Source of the DNA: Onchocerca volvulus
Taxonomy: Eukaryota > Nematoda > Chromadorea > Rhabditida > Onchocercidae
Assembly (NCBI GenBank): GCA_000499405.2
Contig: HG738138.1
Location: forward strand, 22,330,824 to 22,394,823
Reading direction: 5' to 3'
DNA length: 64,000 bases
Part shown: positions 48,000 to 61,200 of the stretch, piece by piece
Numbering within the stretch: the stretch's first letter is position 1
Layout: the number at the start of each line of letters is the position of its first letter
Notes under the pieces: model-generated
Databases searched by the model: none
What the model was told of the DNA's origin: nothing
Seen by the model: only the letters and a program-made list of their open reading frames with translations
Made by a program: the position numbers and the translations under genes

Positions 48000-50900
48000 T
48001 CCTAAAATGCGTTGAATGTTTCGAAGACTATGGTATGATCTTCAGTATAAAATGATGACAATCTAAATGTTGCATTTGTTCACTTCAGGCTCCTGATCTT
48101 GATCAGATATATACTTCTATCTAAATACGATTAATATCTTTTTTTTTTCTCCCTATTGCAATGTTTGTTCGAAAAAATCCCCTATTCAGTGTTTGTTTCA
48201 TAAATTAAACGAATAAACAAGAAATAATTGGAATTGAATTTCAGTAGAGGTTTAAAATTTAGTCGATTGTAAAAGATATTAGATATTAAATATCTCGATC
48301 GAAATATTTAAAATGGATGTATCAAATTAAGCAAACAAACAATACAAATAAAGAATTATGAACGAATTCAAAAATTAGCATACTGAGGTACAAATAAGCT
48401 TACGAGAAGTTCAAATATTGCTTGCCATTGATGATTCCCGCTAATTCATCTTAGGGAATCTATTTTAGAGCTGCGCAATCAGTGGAAGTTAAATTTTAAT
48501 TTAAGATTTAATTTTAAAATTTCATTTTGTAATTATTTTTGCAACCAATGAAAACAGTAAAGAAGATTACTATATTAAAATAAAGTAACAATTGCAGTTG
48601 AAATATGCCAGAGAACGAGTATCTTAAATGTCGAAAAATATCAGAATCAAGCCGAAGGAAATGAGTACTTCTGATAGTATTCGAAAGAAACTGATTGGCA
48701 TATTAAATTTATTTTATTTCAGTAATTATGGGACAAATTTTAATCCGAAAATTATGTATAGGAATTGTACAGGACAAAGAAAATCATGCTGAGATAGAAA
48801 TATGGTATTCGATTCCAGGTTATCAACAAAAAGCATTCTTAAAATTAAATCGAATTTTACCACACAAAATGAATAAATTCACATAAACTACAGCAATATT
48901 TTAAACGTTGACTTATCATTTCTAATATTTCAATTTAAACTATTCGTATTGTTTATAAATATTATATTTAATACGCAACAGAGCTTGTTTCAAGATTTGG
49001 AATCTGAAGGAAAAATTCCAGAATTTTATGAAAATTACTAACTTTTTGAAGATGATCATTTCCACATGTTATTTTCGCCATTCAAAGCATTAATGAAAAA
49101 CTTAATATGAGAAAAAAAAAATAAAATAAAAAGACTATTCTGTTTATTTTCTAATTACCTTAGCAATTCTGTTTCCACTTTGGCAAATAATTCCAGAAAT
49201 AACTAACAAATTGTTAACATACACAACTATTACTGATTATAAAGTCCTATTATTGCTAATGAAGCTAAAGACAAAGTTTTGTTACTTCTAGTGAAGTTAA
49301 AAACAAAGAAGAAGGAATATGTTCTACAGAATCGGCGATCATTTTGTTCAAAAAAGATATGAATTTGGAAATGTTGAAATTCATAACAAATCTTACTACT
49401 TTCAAATTTACAGCTTTCAAATAAAAATTAAGAAAGTACAAGATGAAGTAAATCAGACCATTTACAAAACTATATTTGTAAAAGGCACAGGAAAGAATAT
49501 TAGTTACAAATGTATACTGTCAAAGATCTATGATGACGAACAACTATTGATGACCTAAATATCCATCTTTTTCCTCCTCAGTTGCAGATCCTCTCAATTC
49601 AGAAAACTGGCCAATCTTTGAAATTTGAAATTATCCTGCCATCATTAAAATATGAGATTTTGGGCGATTAATTTTTCTGAAATCCTGAAATCTCTACTGA
49701 GCTACGTCAGGAAATTGAAATTTTCTCAACAATACTTTTTCTTGAAAAAAGTATTGGTGAAGAAATTTTAATTTTTTTTTACCTTTTTTGAAAAAGGTGA
49801 ATGATACATACCTTACTCTCTCTCCACTCTTTCACTCTTTTGTTTTCATTATATTTGGATGGTATTGTATTTAAATTTCATTAGATGACTGATATAAAAA
49901 TTACAATTAAATTCCCGCTTAAATATGCCATACACAATTTTGTGATTATTTGAAGTAATAATCATAAAACAAGTATTACTTTCATCGTAATCATTAATTT
50001 ATAGTGAAGATATGCGTTAGATAGAATGAACTGAGGTTACTTTTCATTCGATTTTGCATGTAAATCTGATAATGTTATCAGAGTGAGGATGAAAATGCAA
50101 ATGTGAGGGAAGTTTCTTCTATTGTAACAGAATCGAATCCTGCTGAGAAAAGTTTTATTGGTTGACGGAGGATTGATTCTTTGTCTATGTTATTAGATAT
50201 AATAAAGCCAGATAATATCATGATTGCGGTTAATCGTTTTGTTGTAGCAGAGATGAATTGATTGAATGTAGATGAGTTGGATTGAATTGGAGAATATTGA
50301 TTGTCGAATGACTGTTGGACTGATTAATTGAGTAATTTGCTGAGTAATTATTGCGAATACTATTTGACTGATATCTGGCCACTAGAAGTTCCTTTTTATA
50401 TCGATAATCTTTGGTGATTTGCAATGTGCTACACAAAGGGTTTGGTTATCAGGACAAAGGATAAGAGATAGACAATGCTTACGATTTTAAACAATGCACA
50501 TAAGCTCTAGTCCTTGCAACATTCCGGACAATTAGCATGATTTGCAATATTTTAAACAACGCATACAAGCTTTAGCAGATCGGAAGATGAGAGAACAAAG
50601 GCTCTTGTATTAGACTAAAGAATAATGTATGGATAAATGAGTCATCGATTGTTGCAAATGGCACGTATTTTTCAAAAAACGAAAAGAAAAAATTGAAATC
50701 TATCATACAAACATTTTGATTGTTCTATCATTTTTACATTATAACATATATCGGTTTAACCTACAGTAAAAGTAAATATGCTATAAAACTTTTCCACCAT
50801 CAATTTGTGTTTTTTACTGTGAAATTTAAAAGAAAATTTGCGCAAAAAAAGTATTCATAAATCACGTTTTTTTTTTTTTTTTTTTTATTTTTTCAAGTGA

Positions 50901-53900
50901 AAAGTATTTCTAAGAATGGGAAAGACTGGAAATGAACGAGAAATAAAAGCAAAAAAAAAAAAAGAAAATGCTCATTAAAAGGAATTATATAAAGTGAAAT
51001 CGTAAAATTCAAAAGGCTAATCAAAGAGTTATTAGATGAACGAGTTCTTCTCTATCTAATTCTGAAATTATTGTTGCTTGTTGAAATAGGACAACGTGAG
51101 GGATCGTATATTCTTCATTTATAGTTGTGTTTACACAGTGTGACACATGTGGATAATATAACAGAAAATATCGTATGAGCATAGTTTCATCTTCCTATTT
51201 GAAAAAAAGAAAAAAAAAAAAAATGGAATTGAGGATATTTATCTAATAAAATGCTGAACTGCAATTTTTTAATAGCAGTAACTGAATAATGAAAAATGCA
51301 TCTTCCAAGCAATTAGAACTGATTTTTGGCAATAAGAAGCTCGAAATGAATCTTATCAAACTGATATAGCATCAAATTTATAGAAGGTCAAAGCATAAAT
51401 TAATATTTTTATATTTAAAACTAGTTCTAACATCCAAAGCCAACTTCTTGACCTGCATGTGGATGTCATTTATCGGAAAAAATTCGATAAATGTTTCCTA
51501 AAGTTCAGCCATTAACAGTTATTGAGATCAGCAATAGTACAGGTTCACTATGCGCAAAAATAATGAATAATACTGAGAAATCAGTTACTGATCATTGTTT
51601 TCGAAGAGCAATCGTTGACTTTACATCATACTTATCATTTTATCTAATATATCAATTAATGAAATAACTTTATTATGCATAACAAATTGCAGTTAAATAT
51701 TGGAATTACCTTAAGAATGCTTTTGGCACAATTGAAAATTCGGAAAAAATGTCACTTTGCTTTTTTTAATTGTAATTCCTTAAGCATGTCATGAATTGTT
51801 TAAAACTTCGCATCTTTAATTTTGATTTCGAAAATATGATTTATCTTAAAATTTACCACTTAACCATGAAATTTTTAAAATTTATCCAAAGTTTACATAT
51901 ATAGGCGGTATTTATTCTTTTAATATTTCGTTATTAAAAAAAAAAATGAGGAATTATGAAAAGAATTTCCACTCCATTTATAAAATTTGATACCTTAATG
52001 AATTTCAAAACCCCATTTTTGCTTTTCATTTTAAATTTTTCAAAAATTGAATTAGAAAACCTGTATATTTTTATTTGTCAAATAGTTCGTCCGATAAAAG
52101 AAATGTCTTCGCATTTTTTTTTTTTTTTTTTTGCATAATTAGAACAGAACAGAAAAACTCGATGGATAAAGTCTGCTGAAAAATCAACAAACCTGATCAG
52201 GAAGGAAATGAAATTATAAAATATTGTAAAAAGCTAGTGGAATTGTTTTTTTTTTTTTTGTTTTTTTCAGCTATTTTCTCTATTAATGATCAATAAAATA
52301 CAATTTTTAGAATAATCCTTCTCCTTCAATGATCTAAAAAATTTTAACAAAATTTCTGTAGCAATCTTTGGATTTTTGGTAAACGCTTGTGTGATGAATA
52401 ATATATGAAATCGATTGTGTTTGTTGCCTAGCCAAAAAAAAAAATCTTTATTTTGCGGGACGAAATTAGCGCGGCTTATTTTTTTGCGATAATTAGTGTC
52501 GTATGGAAGGAAAAATCGCAGGAAAAAAGAAAGAAAATAATCAAGCAAATGAGCCATATTCTATGTGATGGCAAAATCAATTAAAAGATAATTGTTAAAT
52601 GAGTAATTAAATAAACAAATGTATAAGTCCAAAAACGATCTGACCAATCAAAGTTTCTCTCTAAATATCCATCAATCTTGCTAGCTATCACTGATTTGGT
52701 ACATTTTTAATGGCATTACTATATAATTTCTCAAAAAAAAAATTATTAAAATACAAATCAATTTCTCACACTAATAAATTCGTTTCTTTATTTGAAGCTG
52801 TATTTGATGTTGCGGAGGGTATAATTTCCTAATAATTTAAACCGAAATTTATCAATGAATTTTGCAGTCAAAGATTTTTATAGTAAAGGAAGCCATTGAA
52901 GATGATTAAAAGGTTGTGAATTTTTCTGCCATCTTCTTAATTTCATTAGCATTAAGATCTAGAGTAATTTTCAATGCATATATCAATTCAAACATTCTGC
53001 AGGAAATACCGTGATTTTCTAACAGATGGATTTTTTTATTTGAAAAGATACAAAATTAAAATGAAATGTTGCTGTCGAAAATATCTAATAGTCATGTTTT
53101 CAACAATAAGCATAAAATGATTAACTATCAAGTTAGGGCTTTTTAACTTTTTTTAAAATAAAAAAAGAAAAAAATCACTGTGTTGATTTTTGAATATCAT
53201 ACCCAGTTGTTTGTTTATCTATTCAGAGAATTCAGAGAATTTTAATCAAACATTAAAAATTTCAATTTTGTCAAAAGTAAAAATGACATTTTATTGCATT
53301 TACTATCCACAATTATTTTATTTATGTGTTCAGCTATATTGTCCCTCTATTAACTAATTAACATCGATGATCTTTTTCATTTTTTTTATTCTTACACACC
53401 AAATTCCATGTATGAAATCCTGAAATATCCGTCCTGAAAATATGAGAATTGGGCGTGGTTCGGAATTCCTTTAGGTCCAGTCTTCCGCTCTTCTACAAAA
53501 CTTCCGGCGAATCTAGAAATCAATCCGAAAAAGCGTAATTATTTCTATTATTTGCTTATAACTGGTGAATCACTATCTATTATATTGAAGTAAAACTATT
53601 CCTGCTATCACTCACAGGATTTTATTTTCAACTTGGACAGTAGAAAAGAAGGCAAGATTTCAGAATAAGAAATTAGGAATTATACTATTATATTGAATAA
53701 TTAAGAATTATGCAAAAAATAAAAGAAAAATTAAGCTAAATCCATTGATTTTTAACTTGTACTTCATCAATCATTTCTGACTGCTTATATTTATACTTTT
53801 TAAAACCACTGACGAATATTTTTTTGCAAGTTTAAATTATAATTTTAGCTTTCTTCATTTAGACTAAAACTGATGATACAAAAAAGAGCGGAGATTCTTC

Positions 53901-56528
53901 TTGTTATTAACGGAAATTTTTTTCCTCAGTTAATGTTACGAAAATAATTAGCAATTAAATATTATTAAAGAATGTTCAGGTGAAATCACTAAATATTTCT
54001 ATCTTCTCCATTTGTTAAAATAAATAAAATGAAATAATTGAAATTATTTAGTCGTCCCCAGAAGATTATCGATTTCCATAAAAATCATAAAAATATCAAT
54101 CAATTATCACATTCTGAATCTCATTAACCCAATAAAATCTCGTTAGGGAAATCGAAATGAGTTCAAATTCTATTTACATTTATTTCCAATATCTTTGGTT
54201 AAGTTCTTTACAACAAATGAAGCCTATTTAATATTTCGAAAATTCTTGAAACAATGCACATGCGACATTGTTCCAAGAATTTTAGCTGCCAGAAACTTCC
54301 TCGAGAGTTTCGCCAAAAATAGTATTCTGAAATACCAAGTACGAATAAAACATGACAAATTGCTTTTATTATAATTGCCTTAACTGTCAGACGAAGTCTT
54401 TAATACCACACAAGATGGATGAAAAAAGAAATTCTCAATTCCATATGTGAAATCATACTTCACTGTGAAGTAAAAAATGTTTTTGTTACTAATCGATATC
54501 AAATAGTATTCAAATCTCGTAAAATTCAACTATTTAACAAATATTGATAAAAAGTAAAGAAGAGATTCAAGAATCGCAATTTGACTAAATTGGGGACAAA
54601 CTGTAAATCCTTTCCTCTTTATCAGAGCCGTAGAAAGATCGGATTCTGATAATCATCAATTTTTTCCTACCCATTTATACATCTTGTTGAAAATTCAATT
54701 TTACACCATTCAATAAACAATCTTTTCCGTTCTTTGATATATTGTTTATTCTCTATAATCTCAGAACATAGTTGAATATTTTCAAAGATTCTCTGAAAAA
54801 TCGTGAAATAACAATTTTGACAGATTATTTCAGACCTTATATCAAGAATTCATTTAATAATATTATGCAATAATCAAAATACCGGAACATACCAAGAGAA
54901 AATCAACTAAGTTTATTAAAAAGTTTGGCAAAAAAGTTTAAAAACTTTAAGTCTAGATGAAACTGCGACCCGATCTGTATATTTTAGTATTAAATAGTCA
55001 TATGAAATTCACGAATTTGAATAAACTCAAACAATTCCAATGCAATGTAATTTAATTAATCTTTCCCATGTTAAGTTTCAAGTTTTTACATCACATTTCG
55101 TACCCATGTGAGCGAAAAGTTATATAAAAATTGCCGGAAAATGTTTAATTTCAGATAAATTGCTGACAGAGTGCCTTAAAACGCCTTGGTATCTAAATAA
55201 ATGTGGATGTCACCGGTTATTCCGCTATTGTATCAAACAAACAATGGCCGAAATTGAGAATTAGATGCCGAAAATAAAACGGATCTGTTATTAATAATTA
55301 ATAATTTCATCCAACAACAGTGAACACGAGCCATTGTCTTTTTCCCAGTTTATCTTTTTTTTTTTTTTTTTTCATTTAAGAATAATTTATATAACAATTG
55401 CGCTATAAAAAGTTTTTCATGTGTTAAGTTATTAAAATACGTGACAAAACTTTTACTTTCCGCAGAAAAAAAAAAATGTTGAAATAATATACAGGCACTT
55501 ATATACTATAATTTTTTGCAAAATGTAATTATTAGTTATTCGCTTTATGCTTCATTAAGTTTGTCTAATTTTTTTCATCTCAGTTTTCTCTTGATTGTTT
55601 GAAAATGAGAGAAATTCCATTTGGGCAGGTTTTATCTTTCGATAGTAGCAAGATATCACTGTGCAGAATTGTACTTCGCTTTTTGAAGAGCGTTGATTTG
55701 TCTTCAACTAAGATTTTTAAATCTCAAAAGATTTGATTATAAATAATATGAATCATAAGTTGGAAGTATAACAAGTTGTGCAAAGAGGTATACATGGATG
55801 TATTTCTTTTAGCCAAAAAATTTTTCCAATTGAATTCTCCACTCAAATTTTGATATATATCTAATTATGAAATTTAAATTGCTTTTTAAGAATTATTAAG
55901 ACTTTTTTTTGCAATCAAGGAATGGAACTGAATGAAATTATTGAAGCTAAAAAAAAATGAAACTTCAGCCTACTTAATTTCCAAGTCAATTAATCATCCT
56001 CAGGTATTAGTCCTCATTTATGAAGTCAGTAGATTTTAAAAATCGAATTCCTTCAACAGAAATACGATGACAGAAATATTCAATAAAATTTGCTTGAAAT
56101 TTTTGTCAAATTTAAGATTAACTGATCTTCCCTCAACAGTCTCGATATTTATTCTTAACGGCAACTAGAATACGGGTTTTGATTTTAGAAAGTTCTGGAA
56201 AATGTAAAGTTGAGTCATCTGGCCAAGTATATGAATATTTATGAGTAATCTGTTCATGAATGGGCAATACTGTATTATCTTAGTCGCCTACATCCAGTCT
56301 AATGTAACAAAATATTCTCCAATAAATGAATAAATGATATGCAGTTCTTTCACCGTCAAAATATTCTATTTGAACTTATGGAAACAGACTTCTTATCTAG
56401 AAATCTTACCATAAAAAAATATTTCTCTCAATCTTTAAATTAGTTTAATATAATGTAAACTCTTTGCGCATAAACGTATTGTCCACATTATAAGAATATT
56501 TATAAAGTCATGTACAAAAAAATTGCAA
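48000..56528. other. 8.5-kb region without a recognised gene
   Basis: AT-rich, with many A/T runs (for example T20 near 50867 and T18 near 52117). Short frames (49319-49558, 50230-50436, 51956-52138, 52267-52557) have no motif or splice support. A possible orphan exon lies at 53396-53512. A diverged short duplication (TTTTAAACAATGCACATAAG / TTTTAAACAACGCATACAAG) occurs near 50484 and 50551. Confidence 0.5.
53396..53512 (-). other. Possible orphan exon
   Basis: On the minus strand a GC-richer 117-bp stretch is bounded by a consensus acceptor (GATTTCTAG) and donor (GTAAGA). It is open in one frame across its whole length, reading FAGSFVEERKTGPKGIPNHA and on to YFRISYMEF. No partner exons were found nearby, and the peptide is not recognised. 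It may be a relic exon, part of an undetected gene, or chance. Confidence 0.2.
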
Positions 56529-58055
56529 TCAAATCCTAGGAATTTTCTTCGGTCTCGGTCCAAGTTCAGGAAGTGCTGAATGTTCAGTTATGGAAACAAT
56601 TTTGACGCCAGCAGTGGCCATACCTTGTATAGAAGTCATTCGTCCCGGCCCAAGTCCTCGAATCTGGAAAAAAAAAATCGTTATTTAAAATTCAAATGCT
56701 GAACAATTCATATATATCTATAAAAAATGGGCAGCCCCATACAAATCAATCAAGAATTCTTAATCTTCTGAAGAAATACTAAAACTAAATTTGAAATATG
56801 GCCAGAAGAGTAAATCTGATCATTAAAAAGGATAAAACGAACTAGTACGCGAACTGTTCGAATTCCTCGCCTAATAAGCCGTTGTCCAGCAGCAACACCC
56901 GTTGTTTGGCCAGCAATATTAGTCTTTTTTCGCGCGTTTTTGAATCCTTCCAAACGACAAGAAGTGTAGGTTATAATATTATACTGCAAATACAGCTATT
57001 CGTGGAATCTGTTTTTCAAAAACAACAAAAATAATTTAGATTTATGTAAAAATTGAAATTAAACATAATGTGTACCAGATGCAAATTTTTTTGTAAAGAT
57101 TTAAACTAGATTGGGATGTTTGTAATAATATATTTCAAAAATAAGCATGAATAAAGAATAATCGAAAATTAAATCAATTGAACAGAGAACTAATGGAAGC
57201 GATTTAATTGATTGATTAGTGATAAAAATTAATAAAAATTAGTAATGAAAATTGAGATGCAAAACTACGACGACAATAATGTACCTTGTGATCAGTGACA
57301 GTAATCAATGTATTATTTCTTGATGCTTTGACATGTACAATTGGGAGTTCCTCGAAAGGTATACCATCAAATTGTTGTAGGTAAACGATCATAAAAATTC
57401 GACAAATTAACTGGGACCCATCCCGAACCACCCACAGTACCTTCCGATATAGGTCTTTGCATTTCTTTTTTGTCAACACCTGTAAATTTTGCAAAAAAAA
57501 AAAAAAGTTCTCTTAAACAAAAAAAAAAAAAGGATAATTGAGATATGTGCAAACAACAACAAAAGAATGCAAAAGTTGAAGAGGAAAAATAAATAGAAAA
57601 AAAGTAAGGAAAACTTGGAAAGTTGCATCGTGAAATTGATGAGAAAACTAAAGTTTCTTAATATTTTTAGATGCTTTGCAAACAAAATAAGAAGAAAAAC
57701 AAAAAACACAATCTTTCGCTTGATGGAAAACCTTATTATTAATCTTATCTATCCAAAAGTAATAAAATCAAGTATTTTTGCAACCCTAGGACAATAGCAG
57801 CTGATGGAGTCCCTTTATTACAATTATGGTAGGGAATAAAGTAAATGATGACAATAATGTATACAAGAGCAGAAAAAAAAAGTGCTCTCTTTCAAGAAGC
57901 AATTTTAGAATATATTTGCGCTTACCAACGCGAGATACTTCCTTGATGCTTTTAGGATGTTTTGGAGAGAAACTCAAAAACCGACTAGTGCGGCTATAAC
58001 TTGACTGCACTGCTTGCAGCAGCCATCCCGGCCTTCAACTAATATTTCTGGCCAT
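56529..58055 (-). CDS. mrps-11: Mitochondrial ribosomal protein S11 (uS11m), frame disrupted
   Basis: Four exons on the minus strand: 58055-57926 (uncertain 5' part), 57479-57285, 56983-56843 and 56663-56529. The last two, and the end of the second, carry clear uS11 sequence: [61 protein letters not shown], and [20 protein letters not shown] at the end. [12 protein letters not shown] resembles mitochondrial and not cytosolic S11. It would bind the platform of the mitochondrial small subunit. Two problems appear. Exon 2 is entered in the frame reading [22 protein letters not shown] but leaves in another frame, a net +1 base near 57368-57378. In exon 1 the only upstream in-frame ATG (58055, directly after TCGCAG) is followed six codons later by TGA (58037-58035). 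A sequence error, a pseudogene, or a wrong 5' model could explain this. It is divergent from the galectin gene. Confidence 0.75.
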
Positions 58056-58296
58056 CTGCGACCAAACTATCCAATTTACATTTGCTGCGTCAAGCAATTA
58101 CAGGCCACTTTGGCGGTCCGTTAAACTTCAAAGTTTTTATTGGAACTTTAGGATATTGGGTGGTGGTCAACAATTTGTTGTGTTGTCGTGATCATTAGAG
58201 TTATTAATTACTTTTTGTTGTCAGTTGCTAGTTATTCAGTTGCTAGTTATTGTCAATATCTATTTCGGAATTAACTGAATAACTAAAACTTGCAAG
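58056..58296. promoter_or_regulatory. Divergent promoter between S11 and galectin
   Basis: A 241-bp interval between two oppositely transcribed starts. It contains a direct repeat (CAGTTGCTAGTTATT twice, at about 58222-58252) and GC-richer sequence near 58090-58120. Acceptors for both transcripts (TCGCAG; CTTGCAAG) abut the two ATGs. No specific factor site was identified. Confidence 0.45.
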
Positions 58297-61200
58297 ATGT
58301 CATCGTCAACATCATCAGAATCAACCATTGTCGTGACCGATCCAGTAAGTTCCTTCTCATTCATATTATATTTTAGTTTAAATAGCAGAAAATTTTATCT
58401 GCATGCTAATTAATAAATAATCTTAGCTAGGATGGTCTGTCTATGGCAACGAATGAAGCACCTTTATTTGGAACTGCAAAGGATACAGTTTTATTTCTTG
58501 CTCATACAATCTCTTTTTTTACATTTCTTTATTCTTACGTTAATGGGTGTGAAAAAAATAAGAAATAGGAAACAGGAAAACATGATTTTGATAAGAAATC
58601 CAGAGAAAACTAGCAATAATATCTGCTGTCGGATTAGCGCCGCTTCTGTATACTTAATAAGAAGGACAATGTTAATGGCATTGGCACCTTCGTTAAGCCA
58701 TATGTTGTTGGATCTACTTTAGATTTGGTAGTTATTGCGTTTTTTGTGGTTATATAGCAGATATCAATTATATACTTTCACAGTAAGACGCTAAAGGATC
58801 CAATGGATGACTACAGGTGATACCATACATGGAAATGATCCCGGATGGGTTGTATCCAGGTCGAGCTGTCGTTATCAGAGGAGCCGTTCTACGCGATTCA
58901 TACCAGAAACGTTTCGCCATAGATTTTTGTTGTGGTTTGCTTATTCAAGGTGAACACCAGGATGACAAAGCATTGCATTTTAATCCTCGATTCGATACCA
59001 GTAGTTCATGGTGAATTAATCGATACCAATCCAAAATGCAATATAAATTATTTTAGTAGTAAAAGATCAGATAATGAGTGAAGTCGGTAAAGTAAGAAAT
59101 TTTATTACGTTAAATTATCTTCTTTTTTCAACTTGAAATCATCATTAAGGTATTGATATGCTTAGAATTATCAAGGAATTTAAAAAGCCTTCCCATAAAA
59201 AGCCTTTGCGTAACTTCAAGAGTTGTGATTATTGCCCAATGAAAAGAAGAAAATAATAATAATTTGAAAAACAAGGATAAACATATAATAAAAGCTACGC
59301 AGGTTTCGTCCGGCTGATCGACAAATTGTATTGAATTCGTTGATTGGCAATCGCTGGGGCATGGAAGAGCGCTACAGAAATGTTTTCAAAGAAGGAAATG
59401 AATTTTCAATGCGCATCCTGGTGCTTGCTAATTATTTCAATGTATGTTGACTTTGTGTCTTGATCTTCCATTGTTTAGGAGAAATGGTTCGTATTTAATA
59501 CCAAATTCGTACAGTTTGAATTTTACAACTTTTGCTCCAGTTTTTAAGTTCGAAACGTTTTAAAGGAATTTGAATATAATCAAACTTGAAACCTTGAAAT
59601 GGATAACTAAGCCAAAATTCATATATTGAAACAGAATTTATATTATAAAAGTTTTTGAGATTGCTGTGGATGGTCGTCATTTGTGTGATTATTTACATCG
59701 AATACCCATTATTGAAATTAGGACAATCTATATAGGAGGCAATGTCCGAATCAGTACCATTGAATATCAGGGATTCAATGTAAGTGTTTTTTTATTTAAT
59801 TTTAAATTTATTTATCCTGTTTTTCATTTTTGCATCAGGTTTAATTTAGCTTGATTTTCAATTTCTGAGTTTAAATATATGATACATTCATTCTGGAATA
59901 TATTTGGATGGGCTTGTTCTCTAATTTCATCTGGATTGCATTTGATGTTTTAAATGTATATATATATTTCGCCTTAATTAATTTTTATTGTAAATTTTTT
60001 TCACTTCACATCACATAGATTTTATTCATTTTAAATCAGTCCTGTTGTCACTGATTCTCCGAATATATTATATGCTTGTTTTGTTTGCGTTTATCTGCTT
60101 TTTTCAAAGAAATCTTTATGTTTTATTAATTCACTGTCTTCTTCATTCACCATAGCAGATACAACGATTTTGGGAATTCTAGACAGAAAATTCATACAAA
60201 TCTTATATGTAAGCGAAATACGCAGTTACGAGAAAATCCAAAAATTATAGAAAAAAATAACAGATGATACGTCGTTATCGGCACATGGTGGCAATCGTCA
60301 TAGTAATTTTAAATTCTTTCTTTTTTATTTAAATTTGTATATGTGATTTCTTTTGTCTCGATACTTTTAATATTAATACATCGGCTACATAAATTAGTGG
60401 TCTCTATGATTACTTTATCTTTGTACTTGTTCATTGACATCATTCAAACACATCGCGATGCTAAGCTAGCCTTCATAATGAATCTTACGAAATCTTTTGC
60501 TAAAATATATCTCGAAAGGGAATGTTTAATTTATTTAGTTATACAAACGGGAAAGAAAGTACAGTTTTTAATTTCTTCCCAGTTAATTTGTTTTGTTATT
60601 AATTAATTTGTTCTTTTCATTTTTTATCATAGATTTCTTTAAGAATAATTCATATTTCTTTTACGCGATTTGTTTTTGCATTATTTTTAACGAATTTTTG
60701 ATTTGCAGAATACCACAACTCCCAAACAAATGGAAGTTATCGATAAAGTTGGGAAATCTTCGATCGTCGATGTCATTCGCAAGCCTGTTAGCATATAATT
60801 AACTATGGGAGCAGCTCTGTAGAAAACATTGCCATGTTTGTAATTTATAATGCAAATTGCAGTTATCTGTCTGATTTTTTATACTAAAATTAAGGATCAG
60901 GGCTTTTTGATCTCCATTTCATTTCTCTATTTCTGTGCTACTTTTATTTCAAAATTTCATTATAGAATTAATTTTTGTCTAACGTAACAAATTTCAGAAA
61001 GTTCCTTTTGAAATGCATTTGAAGGAAAGATTGTCATATGGTACAAAAGTATTAATTACTGGAACTCCTTTAATGAATGCTGAACGTTTTACTGTTAACT
61101 TTTTGACACCCGCGGAACACTTCTTCCATTTCCGAGTAGATTTTTCAGTGGGAAACGAAAAGGTTAGTTGAGTGCATTTTGTGTTCTGAAAACTGCTAGA

